Positions 49,501-62,531 of a DNA stretch of 64,000 nt are shown here, one piece after another. Every line of letters starts with the position of its first letter. The stretch's first letter is position 1. The DNA is taken from positions 151,693-215,692 of the forward strand of contig VZRN01004661.1 of NCBI GenBank assembly GCA_013397935.1, read 5' to 3'. The notes beneath the pieces are model-generated. The model worked only from the letters and a program-made list of their open reading frames with translations. It had not been told where the DNA came from and ran no database searches. This stretch comes from Dasyornis broadbenti. Its lineage: Eukaryota > Chordata > Aves > Passeriformes > Dasyornithidae. The position numbers and the translations under genes are program-made.

Positions 49501-52500
49501 AGATCACAAAATTCATGTTGAATTCAGCTATTGCAGAAATTTAGTGCATATCACAGGCTAGCTAAATTAGAAAAGCCAACCTATTTTTGTTTATTTATCT
49601 ACAAATTCCGTGCTCGATTTCCCTCCTTTTTTGTTGCTTGTTACACTTTTCACTAGTAATAAATTGGACCCATGAATAACTACAACCCAAATTAAGTTAA
49701 TTTCCAAATCATTTGAATATAAATTTCATCAGAAATTTAGTTTTCAGAAGCTTGATATAATGTAAAATATGTTCACCTCAATAAACATGAACATATATAT
49801 TCATACCTATGTCTGTGCATATATGTGTGCAAAAGCATATAATGAACCTAGATATTAGGGGTTTTTCTTAGAAAAGGATGTCACAATATATTCAAGATGC
49901 AGTAATGTATTACTTTTTTTATTGCTTTAAAAAGCCTCGAATTCTTGTAGAATATGGTTTAGTGGGTCAAACATCCCCTTTCCTCTCATTTATCAGCCTT
50001 TTGATCTGGTGTCAGTTCTAAATGTTGGCATGCTCAGGCCATAACAGTGTGCTGCGAGATCACAAAAAGGTATGTATAGTTATATCTTTAAAAACTTATG
50101 GGCATCCTGGTGCTACATCCCAGCGTAGCTTAGCAGATGTGGTATTGAGTTCCCCCAAGTCTTCACTACCCCTTTGTCTATTATTTTTTTTATAGTTTTG
50201 TTCTGCATTCCTTCCACTCAGCCTCAAGTAGATGGAAGCCTGTTAGTTTATTACTTACATATGTCTGCACCCTTTTACCTCAGCAGGGAAAGACAAAATA
50301 TCGAGGAGGACTGTAGGTTTGGGATGGTCAACTAATCCTTCCCCACCTTGAACTAATCGCCAGGCTGATGTGTTATTGTGCTGAGCTCTGTTCTTCAGTG
50401 CATTGCCAGTGGGGTTTCAATTTGTAGAAGCATAAACAGATACTAAAGTAAAAAGAATGGTGCAGTGATTTGTTAGCAGAGTTCAGATCAAATTATCACA
50501 GCGGTCCCCTGCTGACAGTCCTAACAATTACCTCCTTTTTCTTGGTCTTTCAAATGTTTTCTGTTTCACTTAGGTCTTGGTAAATAGTGTGTTTCTCACT
50601 GTGCTTTATTTATTTACCTACAAAAGGGAAAGAAATTGAAACTTCAGCTTTCATTCAAATGTCTGTCTGTCTATATATTTTGTCCTAACTTAGATGTGTT
50701 AATAACTTTTTGTTTTCTTTCTTTAAAAAAATAAGTATATAGGTAAGGTAACTAAAGATGGCTTCAGCTTTCTAGTGCATGCTTTTATAACATTTTCTAC
50801 CTCTTTTATAGCTTTGATCATGGCAGTACAGATCTTGAAATCTGAAAACTTTTGAGAAGAGAAGCTACTAAATGGGAAATGAATAGAATGTTGTATACAT
50901 TAAGCCAATATTAAGAGTTTAAAGCATTTGAGTCCTATTTTGAAATTTAATTGGGTACGTGTCAGTAGATATTACTCCCTTTTTGTGGAATATAGTCAGT
51001 TGATGTTCTGTACAAGTTGTCTAGAATTAATTTAAACATTTGCTTCCACTCTTTTTTTCCTCTTTCCTATTTTCAGCTCTTGACTTTCACTCTTGCGTAG
51101 TTACATTTGTCTGCTTCTTACAAATCTAGTGGGACTGATTTATCATCATTTGGTAACATATCTGTCTCAAAATCTGAGCTTTGATCGGCTTGTATTTTAT
51201 AACTTACATCTGTTCTATGTTTAACCTTTTGTAATGCTGTTTCTCAAAAATATTATCTAGTTTAACAAAAGAATCATGTTAGTCTAAGCATTTTGTTAAA
51301 CCTAAAGGAAAAAAATCCTACATACCTGTCTATTTTGCTGTATTTTTTTACTGTTTCATAGTCTCTTTTTCATTAAATCTATAAATCTGTCACACTAACT
51401 TTTTCCTGTGGTTGCTGCTGAACTATAAACTTCACCTTCCTGTTCCTTCTCTTCCCCTTTTTTTCCCCACAATTCCAGCTTGTGCTTCACAGCAACAGCA
51501 CCAGCAGCAACACTGCTCTGGCCCTCTGGTTTGCTGCTGCAGAATCCAGATCCAGCTTATAAAAAAGTAAATGTGGTGGTTAACAGTTCTCCCACAGTGG
51601 GCGGCAGGGGACAGCAGAAAGCTTCTTGGTTTTGAATAAAATGACTAAAATTAAAAATTCTGGCTGGGACTAACTGACATTAATCCTGCCACCAAGATGA
51701 GTCCTTGCAGTGAGACAAATGAGCAGTAGGTTTGGTGAAGCACGGAGACACATCTGCATGTGCTCTTGCTACCTAATCTGTCTTCAAGAAAGGAGGTTTC
51801 ATTTCAAAGGACTTGCCTCCAGACTGGCTCTGCCTTGGGTCAGACTGGGTAATACCGGGACGAGAGCGAGAGATGCATGAAGAAGCCTTTAGAAAGTTGT
51901 CAGCTGTTCCCCAGCTTCTAAATAAATTAGCCTTGCCTAGCACTGAGCAGGCTACTAAAACTGGTGAAATAATAAAACGTTTTTCCTTGGGATTTCTTTG
52001 TCATCCTCTGATGTAAGGGGTAAAGTCAGCCCTGCTCTGCTTGGCTCCTGAGGGAGGCACAGCCATTGTGTAAGGGCCATCAGCAAGGTGACACCGCCCA
52101 GGGGCCTCAGGGAGAAATGCTCTTGGTGCCACAGCACCCTCTGACTTGTTCTGTGCACCACTGTGGCCACACCAGTTGCCTGAAAATAGCCTCAGCCATT
52201 CTCCAGCGCCTAAGAAGCTTTTGAAGCCCTTTTGGCTAAGTCCACAGCCACAGATAGTAAATGCACAAACTACTTGATCCTGACTATATTGGCGTCTGGA
52301 TGAATCTGGCCTGAGGACCCAATCAGAGAAGAAATACCCACAGAAATCTAAGTAATTCCAACTCACATGTCTTTCCAAAGCAGTAGACAATTTTAATACA
52401 AATGGAAATTTTATTGGCATAGGGGCTAAACTTAGTCTTGGCATAAATGGATTCGGGGGAGCTATACTTGCTTATAGCAGAGCAAATTTTGGCTTCAGGA

Positions 52501-53995
52501 GGGAAGATATAAAGCACTGAGAAGCTATAAATTTTGAGCCAGCAAGAACATTACAAAAGGCAGAAGGATAACTGGTATGACATCACTTCCTTCTAAAAGA
52601 TTATGAGCTATGGTAAAAGATTAGTTACTTTTGCTGCAAATAGCTTAGAAAACTCGGGCAGATATGTTGAATGTATTGAGTGGATCAGTGACAACAAATA
52701 CATCTGTGTATTGATTAATTAGAAACAAAAAGCAAAGCATGGCCTCTCAGGTAGAAAGTAGCATATACAGTGTGACCAGTGTATTTGGAGTATGTTTGGA
52801 TAAAGGCGAAAAATAGTAGGATGACAGTCAATAACAGGAGCAGTTAATGAATGAGAGGCAGTGGTAGAGCTGGAATAGAATAATAACATTTACTGCTCTT
52901 TGTCACTTGAGCCACTTCTCAGGAAAGACATGCAGCACTGCCCCTGCTTGTAAGTAGGGAGCCAAAGTGGCAAACCCAGGAACTGAATTTATTTTTTCTG
53001 GAACCCTTCCAGTGCTGCAAATATAAGGCTAAAGAGATGGCAGTTGACTATTCTCCTATACCCAGATTCCCCTGCTATAAGTCTACATAGAAGATATTAA
53101 TCCTATTTCATTGGTTTTTATCCTGGGAACTTGCAAGATGCTGTTCTGCATAATTTAATCTCAAAAACCACCTACTCTTGCAAAATGTCAAAATTTGTAG
53201 ACAGAAATTCTTCTATGGAGTTCTTGTTTGCTTCTATACTATTCTTTCTCAGCAGATGTAAATATTGGGATAATTATACCAGACTGCACAGAAACACACT
53301 ATTTTCCACTCTTAAATTGGCATTTAAAGGTGTTGAACATTTTACTTTATCTCTAGTAAATTGCCTGGGTTAATTAATTTTTTGTTTTGAATGGGCACCA
53401 GCCATTGGCAAACAGAATTGCATGTTCCTCTACAACAACCAGAGCTGACTTGTGGTTTGCATGCTGATTTTTAATTTGGTAGCATGCTTTCATATTCAAC
53501 TCCTTTGTTGGAGGCAATAGAGAAGTACTGGCTAAAAGTTACAGAATATATCTTTTGCTCAAAGGAGCTCACAAAACATTAATCTTTGAAAAATGCAGAA
53601 GCCTAATAAAGATAAAAAATATAAACAAGTGTAAGGCACTTCTTAAAGTCTTTGACAAAGGTCTCAGGTGTAGAGGGGTTAAAGCGATATCTTGTTCCTC
53701 TAAATATTTCGACAGACAGACTTTTGATTGCATTATCTATTAAAAAAATTGCTTTGAACCTTCCGCCCGTGCAGACCACTTGTGCTTTCTCAAACCAGCA
53801 AAGGTTCAGTCAACAGATAAGAATTTTTGACCGTGGAAGGGCAGCTGCTTTCCTTTCATCTTTCTCCTGGTGTGTATATGAAATGTTTGCTTAGCCTGGC
53901 CCTGCTATCATGAGGACTTTTTTTCCTTAATCCTTCCTCTAATTTGAATCCTACACCCAGTCTGCAAATAAGACATGAAGAAAATTTAGATTTCA
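46573..53995. other. Noncoding stretch
   Basis: No exon or repeat family is supported over these 7.4 kb. A-runs lie near 47294-47306. TA-rich alternation occurs at 49790-49830. The 147-codon minus frame at 52001-52444 has no recognisable domain. A short G/C-rich interval at 52040-52210 is the only marked composition change. Sequence near 52850-53030 faintly resembles an old SINE but is too worn to call. Confidence 0.55.
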
Positions 53996-54165
53996 GCAGT
54001 GCAGGGTAATCCTGCTGGATGCTGAGTACTTCAGCCCCAGTTCAGCACAATATCTAGTCTTATCTGACTATACATATGCTTATCTGTAAGCCTAAACTTA
54101 AGCATATGATTAAATGCTCTGATTGATTAGGACTAATGATCCTCGCTTAAGTACTAAGCCCTGTG
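53996..54165. repeat. Palindromic ancient repeat, fragment 2
   Basis: CCTGCTGGATGCTGAGTAC, CCCCAGTTCAGCAC, ACTTAAGCATATGATTAAATGC and CGCTTAAGTACTAAGCC recall the same old palindromic family as 46494-46572. The arms CATATGCTTA (54073-54082) and TAAGCATATG (54099-54108) are perfect reverse complements with a 16-nt spacer, as the palindromic core of such an element would give. Limits are approximate. Confidence 0.42.
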
Positions 54166-55457
54166 AGAGAAGTTTGTTTTACAGGCAATTTTGCTGCTGT
54201 TTTTCTTCTATTGTTACTTCCCACCAGAGGAGTTAATTAAGGAAGTGTTTGTTTTAAGAGCACCAGAGCAATTTCTGTAATTTTTTTTATCTGATTCTTG
54301 AAAATTCACTTGTGACCAGCCTTGTGTTTATTAGTCTTTTATTGCATATTTTTCTTCAAAAGCAAACATGATCTCTAGAAACTGTGCCAATGATATCCAG
54401 GTATGTCTCATCCTTCTCAAGAAGCCTAATCTATGTGCAATGTTAATGAGAAAAATATTAAGACAAAATGCGTAAAATTGCTTTCTAGAAAGGTTCAATC
54501 TATATGTAAATGTAGGGTTGAATACAAGAGAACTGGCTAACAGTATCCTGAAGGAAAGATGGTATTCACATAGACTGGATCATTATAAATGTATGCTTTC
54601 AGATGCTGCCTACTTTAACATTATATGGCTTCCTAATGAAAAAAAAAAAAAATTGTGTTTTGTTTTACTTCCTTCTTGCCTTTTTCAGCCTGTCTCTCTC
54701 TCTCACTTTTCATTTTAGCCAGCTAGGCTTGGTGGACTGAGTAATATTGTTAAAACGGGAAGTTTGAGTTGCTGATTTTTGTGTGACACCTGGAAAGGAT
54801 CGGTGTAAGGCAGTAACAGGTCACCTAATATTTATGAGATTTTGACTTCCATAGATGTTTAATAAGGATCTCTTGTCTGCATGCCATATTGCTTGAAACA
54901 GTGTGGAAATAAAAGCTCAAATAGTATGTTTGAACAGGGAAAAAGCTGCCTTTCCTGCGATGTTGCCCTCACAAATGAGTTTCTTCCTTGGGCAGACTCT
55001 GGGCAGGAGACTATCAGGTTCTTCTGTCTGTGTCTTGCAGTGACAGTGCACTGGCTGCTGCTTTGAGCGCTGGTTCCTGAATACCCAGTTCAGTAGCATC
55101 AGACTAGGAGACAGTAATGAAGGATAACAGCTTCTCACATTTTATCCACAAGGAGAGGGAATTCTTTGGGATGGATTTGTTGTGAGCAAAAGGTCTCCCT
55201 GTCCTGTCTGTGTCATCCTAACCACCACAGTAAAGCTTTTGTGGGACTTTACAAAGAAAGGAATGGAGGGAGTTTGGAGACATGTGAAGGACAAGGCAGC
55301 AGTCAAACCTTACATTTTCTGAGGGCTGAGGGGATCTATTTACCCTAGCAGGATTCCATTACATTTTCTTAGCATTAAACTGCAAGTATTTTAAGCTATT
55401 GCCCTCCGGAAGAGAAGCCATGACACTCAAACTTTGATCCTAAGTTGCTGTAAAGCT
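54166..55457. other. Noncoding spacer
   Basis: This holds an A14-type run near 54639-54652 and a short CT repeat at 54692-54704. Small frames at 54881-55138 overlap across strands and are not supported. Confidence 0.57.
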
Positions 55458-55681
55458 CCAGTTCAGCAAAATGCTTGTGTGTGCTTGATTTTAAATACAT
55501 GAATACTTACAGTGACAGAATGGTCAAGAGCAGCATGAAGTCTACTTTGCTTCACAGCTAAGCCAGTATGTAACTTATGAGTATGTTGTATTATCAGTCT
55601 AGGGCACCTATTTCTATAGAGCCCTGCCTTGGAAATGCATTCCCTGGAGTTGGTGGGATTTAAGTGCATACTTAATTTAGG
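55458..55681. repeat. Palindromic ancient repeat, fragment 3
   Basis: The left part, CCAGTTCAGCAAAATGCTTG followed by TGCTTGATTTTAAATACATG, and the right part, GTGGGATTTAAGTGCATACT at about 55652-55671, look like the two ends of the same family seen at 46.5 and 54.0 kb. About 140 bp of unrecognised sequence lies between. Either the middle has diverged or something was inserted. Confidence 0.42.
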
Positions 55682-56999
55682 AAGAGCGGGGGAAAGACTG
55701 AATATGCTTGATTTATATGCAGTTTATCTTCTGGTGGCCTAAAAAACTTCTCACATCCTTATTCAAATTCTTAGGCTGTTTAAATGTTTTTCCCTTCCAA
55801 GACTTTTCTGGAAACGCTCTGTTGTTTCTTTCATAAAGACATTCTGCTGTGCCTTTCAGATTTTTTTTAACATCTATGCAATTAATGAATAATGGCTGAG
55901 GTCTTCTTTCCTCATCTTTTATTGATTGAGGAATTTTTGTGTGCCTTGTGTAAAAACACTAATCTATTTCTGCAACTTTTTACTCCAATGCCTTGCATAT
56001 GAAAGTCAGAGTGTGGTTATTTCCCAGATTTGTGTAAATAATGAAATCTGAGCTAGTTGTTTCAATATTGAAAATTTGTATTATTCAAAGACAAAAATCA
56101 GTATCTGGGAGTTCAGATGGAATGAAGGTCATCCTATGCTGCTGACTCTGACATCTGAGGATGACCACCTCTGTGATAGATGGGCCTGGATTTTTTCACA
56201 GGGGTAAATTTTGAATAATAGTCTTGATCTGGTACCAATTGAACCAACAAGAGCTTGGTAATTTACTTCAGATTACACAGAATCACAAACAGTTGAAAAA
56301 AATAAAGAAACCGGAACGTTTTGAATGAAGTCTCCATAAAAGAAAAGTATTTCACTGATTATTTTGTTGTTGAGTTTTTGGTTGTTTTGGGGGTTCTTTT
56401 AATGATCCATTGGTATCACAAAGCTTTCTCTGTAAGGAAGATAAAAGATCTGTCACAGCTTTCTTTGCTTATTTCCCTCTATAATGAATTTTTCGTAGGA
56501 AAATTAATGTTTTTGTGTTAGATTTATCTGTTGTCAAGGCTATTGTTGATGACATAGCATGGCTGCTATCTGCCGTGTAAGGGGATTCTGCTATTTATGT
56601 GTCAACCGCAACTGTAAGCCCTGTAGCCTGATTTCCTGTATTACACAGGTCACAGAATTTGATGAGGGTCACAGGAGGGACCCCATAATAGCTCTATGTA
56701 TACAGAAGCAAAATACCGAGGGGAAAAATTATCATCAAGAGTATTAGTCAAGAGTGTGCTGAGCTGATGTTGCTGTTTCGATTACTTAACGCATGGTTGT
56801 ACCAGCAGGTCTGTAGTTCCAATGATGGCAAACCTTTAGGAAAAGGATTGGATGGGGGTCCTGTCTCTCAAGGGTTTGTAGCTCTCTTTATAAATCCCCA
56901 CCCACATGGTGGGACACGGTCCATTTAATCCCAGTGGGAAGATGTGAAATGCTGCCATTATTGCCTCCAGACTTGTTGCATTTATTCACCAAGTCATGC
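55682..56999. other. Noncoding stretch
   Basis: AT-rich sequence with no recognised feature. The motif ACACAGAATCACAAACAGTTG near 56275 faintly resembles a reverse-strand CR1 end but is not supported by the sequence that follows. Confidence 0.57.
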
Positions 57000-57345
57000 A
57001 TGCTCTCCCTAAGTGTTACTGTTTGAAATAAGTTTAATTTCTGTGATCACAAGACAGCATTTTGTTACTTTTGCAACATTTCAGTTGCTGAGATGCATTT
57101 TGATTATGCTGATCAAAGAGTCATTGAGCATTGGAAGTTCACATTGGCTGTGATTCTGCCTGACGTATTTTGCACTATGTCATGTCTAAGTCTTTGTGAT
57201 GATTAAACATTCATTTGCACCGACCAGGGGTGCCTGACAGTCTTACATCATAAAACATTTTATTCAGTGCAAATTAGGATTCAGTACGCTCCTCTGTGGG
57301 GGATTTTCCCACTAATGACATATGTAAATAGCACTCATTCATTCT
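57000..57345. other. Candidate conserved noncoding element
   Basis: This is a long, complex, repeat-free block with TTGATTATGCTGATCAAAGAG, GTGATGATTAAACATTCATTTG, AAATTAGGATTCAGTACG and CACTAATGACATATG. It is among the most enhancer-like parts of the window. Judged by eye; alignment needed. Confidence 0.35.
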
Positions 57346-58163
57346 AATATTAAGGGGAAAGGTACAGAAGCATGCAGATCTCCTAATGAATCTGTGTTAT
57401 ACCTCAGATGAAAGGAAAACAAAGTGTTTTTCAGATGTTAATTTTGTTATCTGCGCACACTGTGCTCTCCTCTACTCCCTCAAAGTTGAGATACACAGAA
57501 TCAGATTTATAGAGCCTTTCTGTTCACAAAGACGGTTTGTCAGAGAGGTACCCATGCATGCACACTTTCCTTGACAATATGGAATCCCTTCCTTCCACGA
57601 AGAAAAAGAAGAAATACAGCCATATTATTCAAATGCAAACCCTAATATATTGGGCCCTCCTTTGTGTGAACATAAAACTTTTTTTCCCTGCTCTTGCTAT
57701 AGCAGCATAAGGCACAGTTTTAGCTAAGAAAGCCTGCTGGCTTCTGCCACTGTGTTATCCTGGTATTTTTATGGCAGCTGGCTCATGAGCAATGTAAGAG
57801 GTGGACTCTTGCTTGAGTGGACAGCCCTTGTCATCTACCCTGCCTTAGATTTATTTAACATGAATTTGCTTGGTTTTAAGAGAGCCACAGCAGAAATATT
57901 TGGGTCTTAACTTTTTGTGACCAAGTTTTGTTCACTTTCTTTGGCCTTTCATTCCTGGAGGCCTTTCTTTGGGTTTCTTTTCCCGTGGGCTTCCACAGAG
58001 CCAGGGCTCCACGGCGGCACCTCCCAGCTCTCTGCTCAGTCCCATCCGTGCCTGGGCAGCTCCAGGTCAGGCCCTCGTCTCATCAGGACTTAACAATGTG
58101 TCTGTCAAAGTCAGCAGCAAAACTATTTTGGCTGCATTGGGCAAAAATATGCCCTGATCCCCC
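57346..58163. other. Noncoding stretch
   Basis: AT-rich to 57930, then more GC-rich to 58080 with overlapping short + frames (57928-58194). No recognised exon or repeat. Confidence 0.55.
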
Positions 58164-58444
58164 TAAAGACCATGTTGCTCCCAAGCTGTGCTGAGGCAGA
58201 CAATCAGTGAGAGGAGGGGAGCACTCCTGACCCTTTTATTTATTTCACCTGAACAGAGTCTGAGTTGTCTGTATGAGCTTTGTCATTTCCTTCTTGTGAA
58301 CTGGAGAAAAGCAGTAAGTTCACTCTGAATAAAAGATTTTTTTTTTTTCCCTGTCTCTTTCAGCCAAGATTTAAATGTTTACATTAAAAAAAAAAAAAAA
58401 AACCAAAAAAACAAAAAGCAGTTTAGTGCTGTTTTACACCTATA
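58164..58444 (+). repeat. Direct duplication flanking a gap, copy 1
   Basis: This 281-bp segment recurs at 58446-58725. The first ~220 bp are identical by eye, including a T12 run in both. The differences lie after the poly-A run near the end of this copy (A17 here against A14 in copy 2, and small changes in the following A/C-rich sequence and in CACCTATA against CCACTATA). The best explanation is the unmerged end of one contig. Confidence 0.95.
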
Positions 58445-58445
58445 N
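58445..58445. other. Single N, assembly gap
   Basis: One undetermined base lies exactly between the two copies of the duplicated segment. A one-base N between overlapping ends is typical of a placeholder for a gap of unknown or negative size. Confidence 0.95.
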
Positions 58446-58725
58446 TAAAGACCATGTTGCTCCCAAGCTGTGCTGAGGCAGACAATCAGTGAGAGGAGGG
58501 GAGCACTCCTGACCCTTTTATTTATTTCACCTGAACAGAGTCTGAGTTGTCTGTATGAGCTTTGTCATTTCCTTCTTGTGAACTGGAGAAAAGCAGTAAG
58601 TTCACTCTGAATAAAAGATTTTTTTTTTTTCCCTGTCTCTTTCAGCCAAGATTTAAATGTTTACATTAAAAAAAAAAAAAACACCAAAAAACCAAACAGC
58701 AGTTTAGTGCTGTTTTACCACTATA
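58446..58725 (+). repeat. Direct duplication flanking a gap, copy 2
   Basis: Begins right after the N with TAAAGACCATG, the same bases as 58164, and runs through the same T12 and poly-A runs into unique sequence (GGCATAGTAG) at 58726. If the duplication is an artefact, the true locus is about 282 bp shorter. Confidence 0.95.
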
Positions 58726-58899
58726 GGCATAGTAGTTGTGAATGATACTCTTATTTTTTGCTGTGAGAAATGAGTGGTGTTCCTTCAAATATGTGTTGAG
58801 CTAAACTCGATGCAGATATCGGCTATAAATGGGTCAGGCAGTCATTGAAGTGAGCAGTTGGCCACATTTGTGCTAACTCTAGTATTTTTGGGCTTTGCC
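58726..58899. other. Noncoding spacer
   Basis: Short unique sequence after the duplication; nothing recognised. Confidence 0.55.
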
Positions 58900-59165
58900 A
58901 GAGGAAAAAGAATTCTAATTTCTATCACTCTGAATTGTGCTGGGCAGCATTATCAGCTGGAAAGACCCCTCTGATTTGACAGGCCCCACTGTATGATGAT
59001 TAATTACTACTCAGCTTCATTGGACTTTTCTAATTTCCTTTTGCCACTAGCTGTAGGCAACAAGCGATAAGTACTGCTCTTATTATTTTGTGCAAAGGAA
59101 AATGTCTATTACTGCTCTGTCCTACAAGTAATCAGAATAAAAAGACAGCTGATCGGAAAACCTGT
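58900..59165. other. Candidate conserved noncoding element
   Basis: Contains GCAGCATTATCAGCTGGAAAG with an E-box CAGCTG, TGATGATTAATTACTACTC and AGTAATCAGAATAAAAAG. It is complex, repeat-free and motif-rich. Judged by eye. Confidence 0.33.
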
Positions 59166-62100
59166 GAGGATCATTCTGTCTTTATTTATCCTACCCTTGC
59201 TTTATTCCTGTGCTTCTTCTATACAGAAGTTGTTTTACACAGTTGCCTGTCAAAATAAGAAGATAAAATCATAAGCTCTATCAAAGTAGTTGACATTTTG
59301 AAATTTGTATAATGATTTCATGGGAATTAATCCTCAATCTCCAAATAAATCCTTCTCAAAATGTTAATATAACTAGGAATCTTATGCCACAGAGTGTAAA
59401 ACAATTCTTAATCTTCCTGTTCTATTTTTCCATAAATTTATTACATTAGAAGGCTGTCTTGTTGAGGAAAATTATAGCATTATTGCCAAATGCAAGAAGA
59501 GTAAGTACTTTACATAACACATTATAATAATGATTTTATTGAGACACTGAATGCTATAAAGTATACCAAGAAGAAGGTATACTGCTAAGAACTTGTCAAG
59601 GACTTCGTTACTGGAGATAAAAATCAATACTGGCAACTCTTTTATATCTTTGTTCTAAAGAATCTTTTCAAATCATTAGGCAAATTCTAGTGAATTAATT
59701 CCAGAAGAGCCATCTGAGTTACTTCTGTACACATTTAAGAGATGCCATAGAATTTACTTTCAAGGTGAGGCTATTAAATGCATACTGGCTAACAGCAAAG
59801 CATGTCTGCACAGTGTGTGGGAATGCTGTGCCAGGATAGAGGTGTGTATAATTGCAGTAAAGTTGTTGCTGTCTGGACAAATTACCTAAAGATGCAACTT
59901 CTTACCTGTAGGTTTAGCTGGAGCTTCAGTTTAAAAGCCGACTTGGTCACGTCTGATAGGGTTGGGTGTTCTTATCTGCAGATCTATTTTCAGAAAGTTT
60001 ACACACTTAGGCATTTAGATATAAATGGAACCCTTGAACCTAAAAGTCTGAGCCACCCTAGAAAAGGGACTTAACCTGTCCCTTAACTCTACTTTTTATA
60101 CCTGGAGACTTTTGTGAAAGGACAGAATGTTGATACACAAGAGAAGGCGCTTGACAAGTCTTCCAGGGAATTGCATTTATCTTGGTTCCGTAAGTCTTGT
60201 TTTTCTGGCTGAAATGTTTTCTTCTGATTAGGTCCTTCCTGCATGTTTTGCACGTGGTCAGAACCTCAGATGTTCACGTGGTTTTGGTCAGATCTGCATA
60301 GCTTCCACAAGAGCAAGGGAGTCAGTGGACATGTGTGAAACTGCAGTTGTTTTGGGGTTTGATTCTGTTTTTAAACTGAAATGAAAGATGTTAGCAAGAT
60401 TCCCCTCGTTGAAAAACATTAATTAGAAGCCAGTTGGTTTGAGACCTGAAATGGTGTGTGAGGCTCATGTCCTGAAGCACCTCCCATCAGGAGTGCACAG
60501 CTGTTATCAGCCCATCCTTTCTGAGGATGTAAATTCCAGGCCTAAAGCAGTCTTTGTAAATATGGATGGCCTTTGTGTGGAAGATGTATACCACTAGCAA
60601 AGGGGAGAGAAGGCATATTTGCATGCAACTTTCACATCTGCTGCTGAACCCGAGAGCCTGATTAGTATCTGCATTCCTTTCCCCAAATAAACAGAGAACC
60701 AAATGGCTTGGAGATCTCCTGAAACTTCTCTTCCCCTGTCTGCAGCCTATTCTAGCCTCTTCCTTGGGCCTCTGCAGGGTGACAGTCAATGACTGGTGAA
60801 GAGACAAGAGGTGCCACGTACATCTGTTTTTCCCTGGTCACTGCAGGGACAGAAATTGAGCTCTGGACAGAAGGGCTGGGAAATGATGTCAAGGAGGCTG
60901 GTCCAGTGCAAAGATTCCAGACCACTGAGAGGGAGCTGGTTTGGCTAGCACATGCTCAGCATACCATGATTCAGGACATTGAGTAGAGTTATTTTTTCCC
61001 CAGATGTAATTACTTTCATTTTTGTTTTGCAGCCAAAGTAAATGTATTGGCAATGTATGGGCAGCATAGGTGCCAGTGTTGTTTTGCTTGACACAACCAC
61101 AGCATTGTTATTCACTGTAAAGTGCTTGTGATATTGTTACCAGACCGGTAGCACTGCTGTAATAGGGACTTCATGTAGTTAAACTAACAGGGACTGGATT
61201 ATATTCTTTCCTCTCACTTCATCCCCTTCAGAATCTGGTGGTTGTTGTTCTCTTGGTTTACAGTAGCCCACCCACAACAGGAGGGAATAAGGATCTGAGT
61301 GTTTCATTTGAGAAAAGTATTGTAGTTCAGGCCCCTGTACTACAGTGAAAAATACCTTGTATGACTGTTGAAATTATATATTCTTATTGGTAGCAATCAG
61401 ACTTTAATGCATATCTCAACAGCTATTGTGAAGCACTCTAGTTGCTAATGTTTCCAGTGCAAATACCATATTCTGGACCTGACTGCAGTGTATAGCAGAG
61501 CATGCCCCTCCAACAGCTGTAATTGTGATATCCTGTTCCATCATTATAATCGGGATAGGATAGCACATTCAGAGTTTGCTCATTCATTTAAAACGGTAAT
61601 AACTGCTTTGTAGAGGTCTGGATGACTGAGCTACGTATATACTTTAAAGAGCTTGTCTTGGGGTCATCAACATCTGTTAAGCAAACTGGCTTCTTTTAGC
61701 AAATAAGATGGAACATTCATCTACTGTTGACAGACACAAATTTTCTCCTGTGTTCATGGATGAGTCACTGCGCAGTTTTGTCTTGCCATCTGTATCTTTG
61801 TATACTTAAACAAGGTTGGGCGGGTTCCAGAGAAGTGTCAAAAAGCAACACCAAGCACAGTGATAACAAGGCAGGCAAAATTTCTGCATCCCTTTGACAA
61901 AAGGGTCTGCCCCAAGTACTAACAGTTGCCACAGGGGGTGGGAAGGAAGTGGGAAACTGTCCCTCCTGCCTAGCATGGCTCTGCAGCTGCAGGAAAGGAG
62001 ATGTGCTGCTCTATCAGCTCAGGAGCCCCAGGGAGCTTACGGCTCCTGCCGGCACAAGGACTTGTGTTTCACCAAGTGCAGCGTTGGTCTTGGCACTACC

Positions 62101-62531
62101 AAGACCTGCTACTGCTGCCACTGAAACATCCTCTAGAGGTTCAATGAGTTCATAGCGTTCAAGGTCAGACAGAGAACAAGTCTATGTCAGAAATAAGAAA
62201 AGGAAGCTAGGCTTTATTCCTGATGATATCTTCCAGGCTGGTTTGCTATTCTATCAATATTTTAATAGATTCAAAAATATTCTTCTTTACTACATATAAA
62301 AGTAGGATCTTTCAGCTTTTTCTAGGGTATTGCTTCTACTTTTCTACACAGCTATTTGCCACAAACCTAATTTTCCTGCTGATCATTAAAATAGTGTATG
62401 TTGTAGTGTTTGTCTTATTGAGGCAAAAGGATAAAAAGCATCCTTAAATTAACTGCTCTTTAGGGAAAAAAAAAAAAAACAAACCCATCCTGGTAGGTGT
62501 TGGAGAAACAGGAATTCTCAATATTATTATT
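59166..62531. other. Noncoding stretch
   Basis: AT-rich to 59760 and mixed after that. Frames at 59802-60074 (+), 60487-60807 (minus, 106 codons) and 61894-62155 (+, two overlapping) have no recognisable domain. A poly-A run lies at about 62466-62479. No repeat family is recognised. Confidence 0.57.

Noticed and set aside
51570..51660. TGTGGTGGTTAACAG as a possible LTR start
   Set aside because: No matching LTR end, primer-binding site or retroviral frame nearby.
52001..52444. 147-codon open frame, minus strand
   Set aside because: Overlaps other minus frames and resembles no known protein.
52850..53030. Sequence faintly like a MIR/tRNA-derived SINE
   Set aside because: Too diverged; no A/B box or continuous match could be followed.
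56275..56300. Possible reverse-strand CR1 end (ACAGAATCACAAACAGTTG)
   Set aside because: Only the first dozen bases fit; the expected GGTTGGAAGGGACC-type sequence does not follow.
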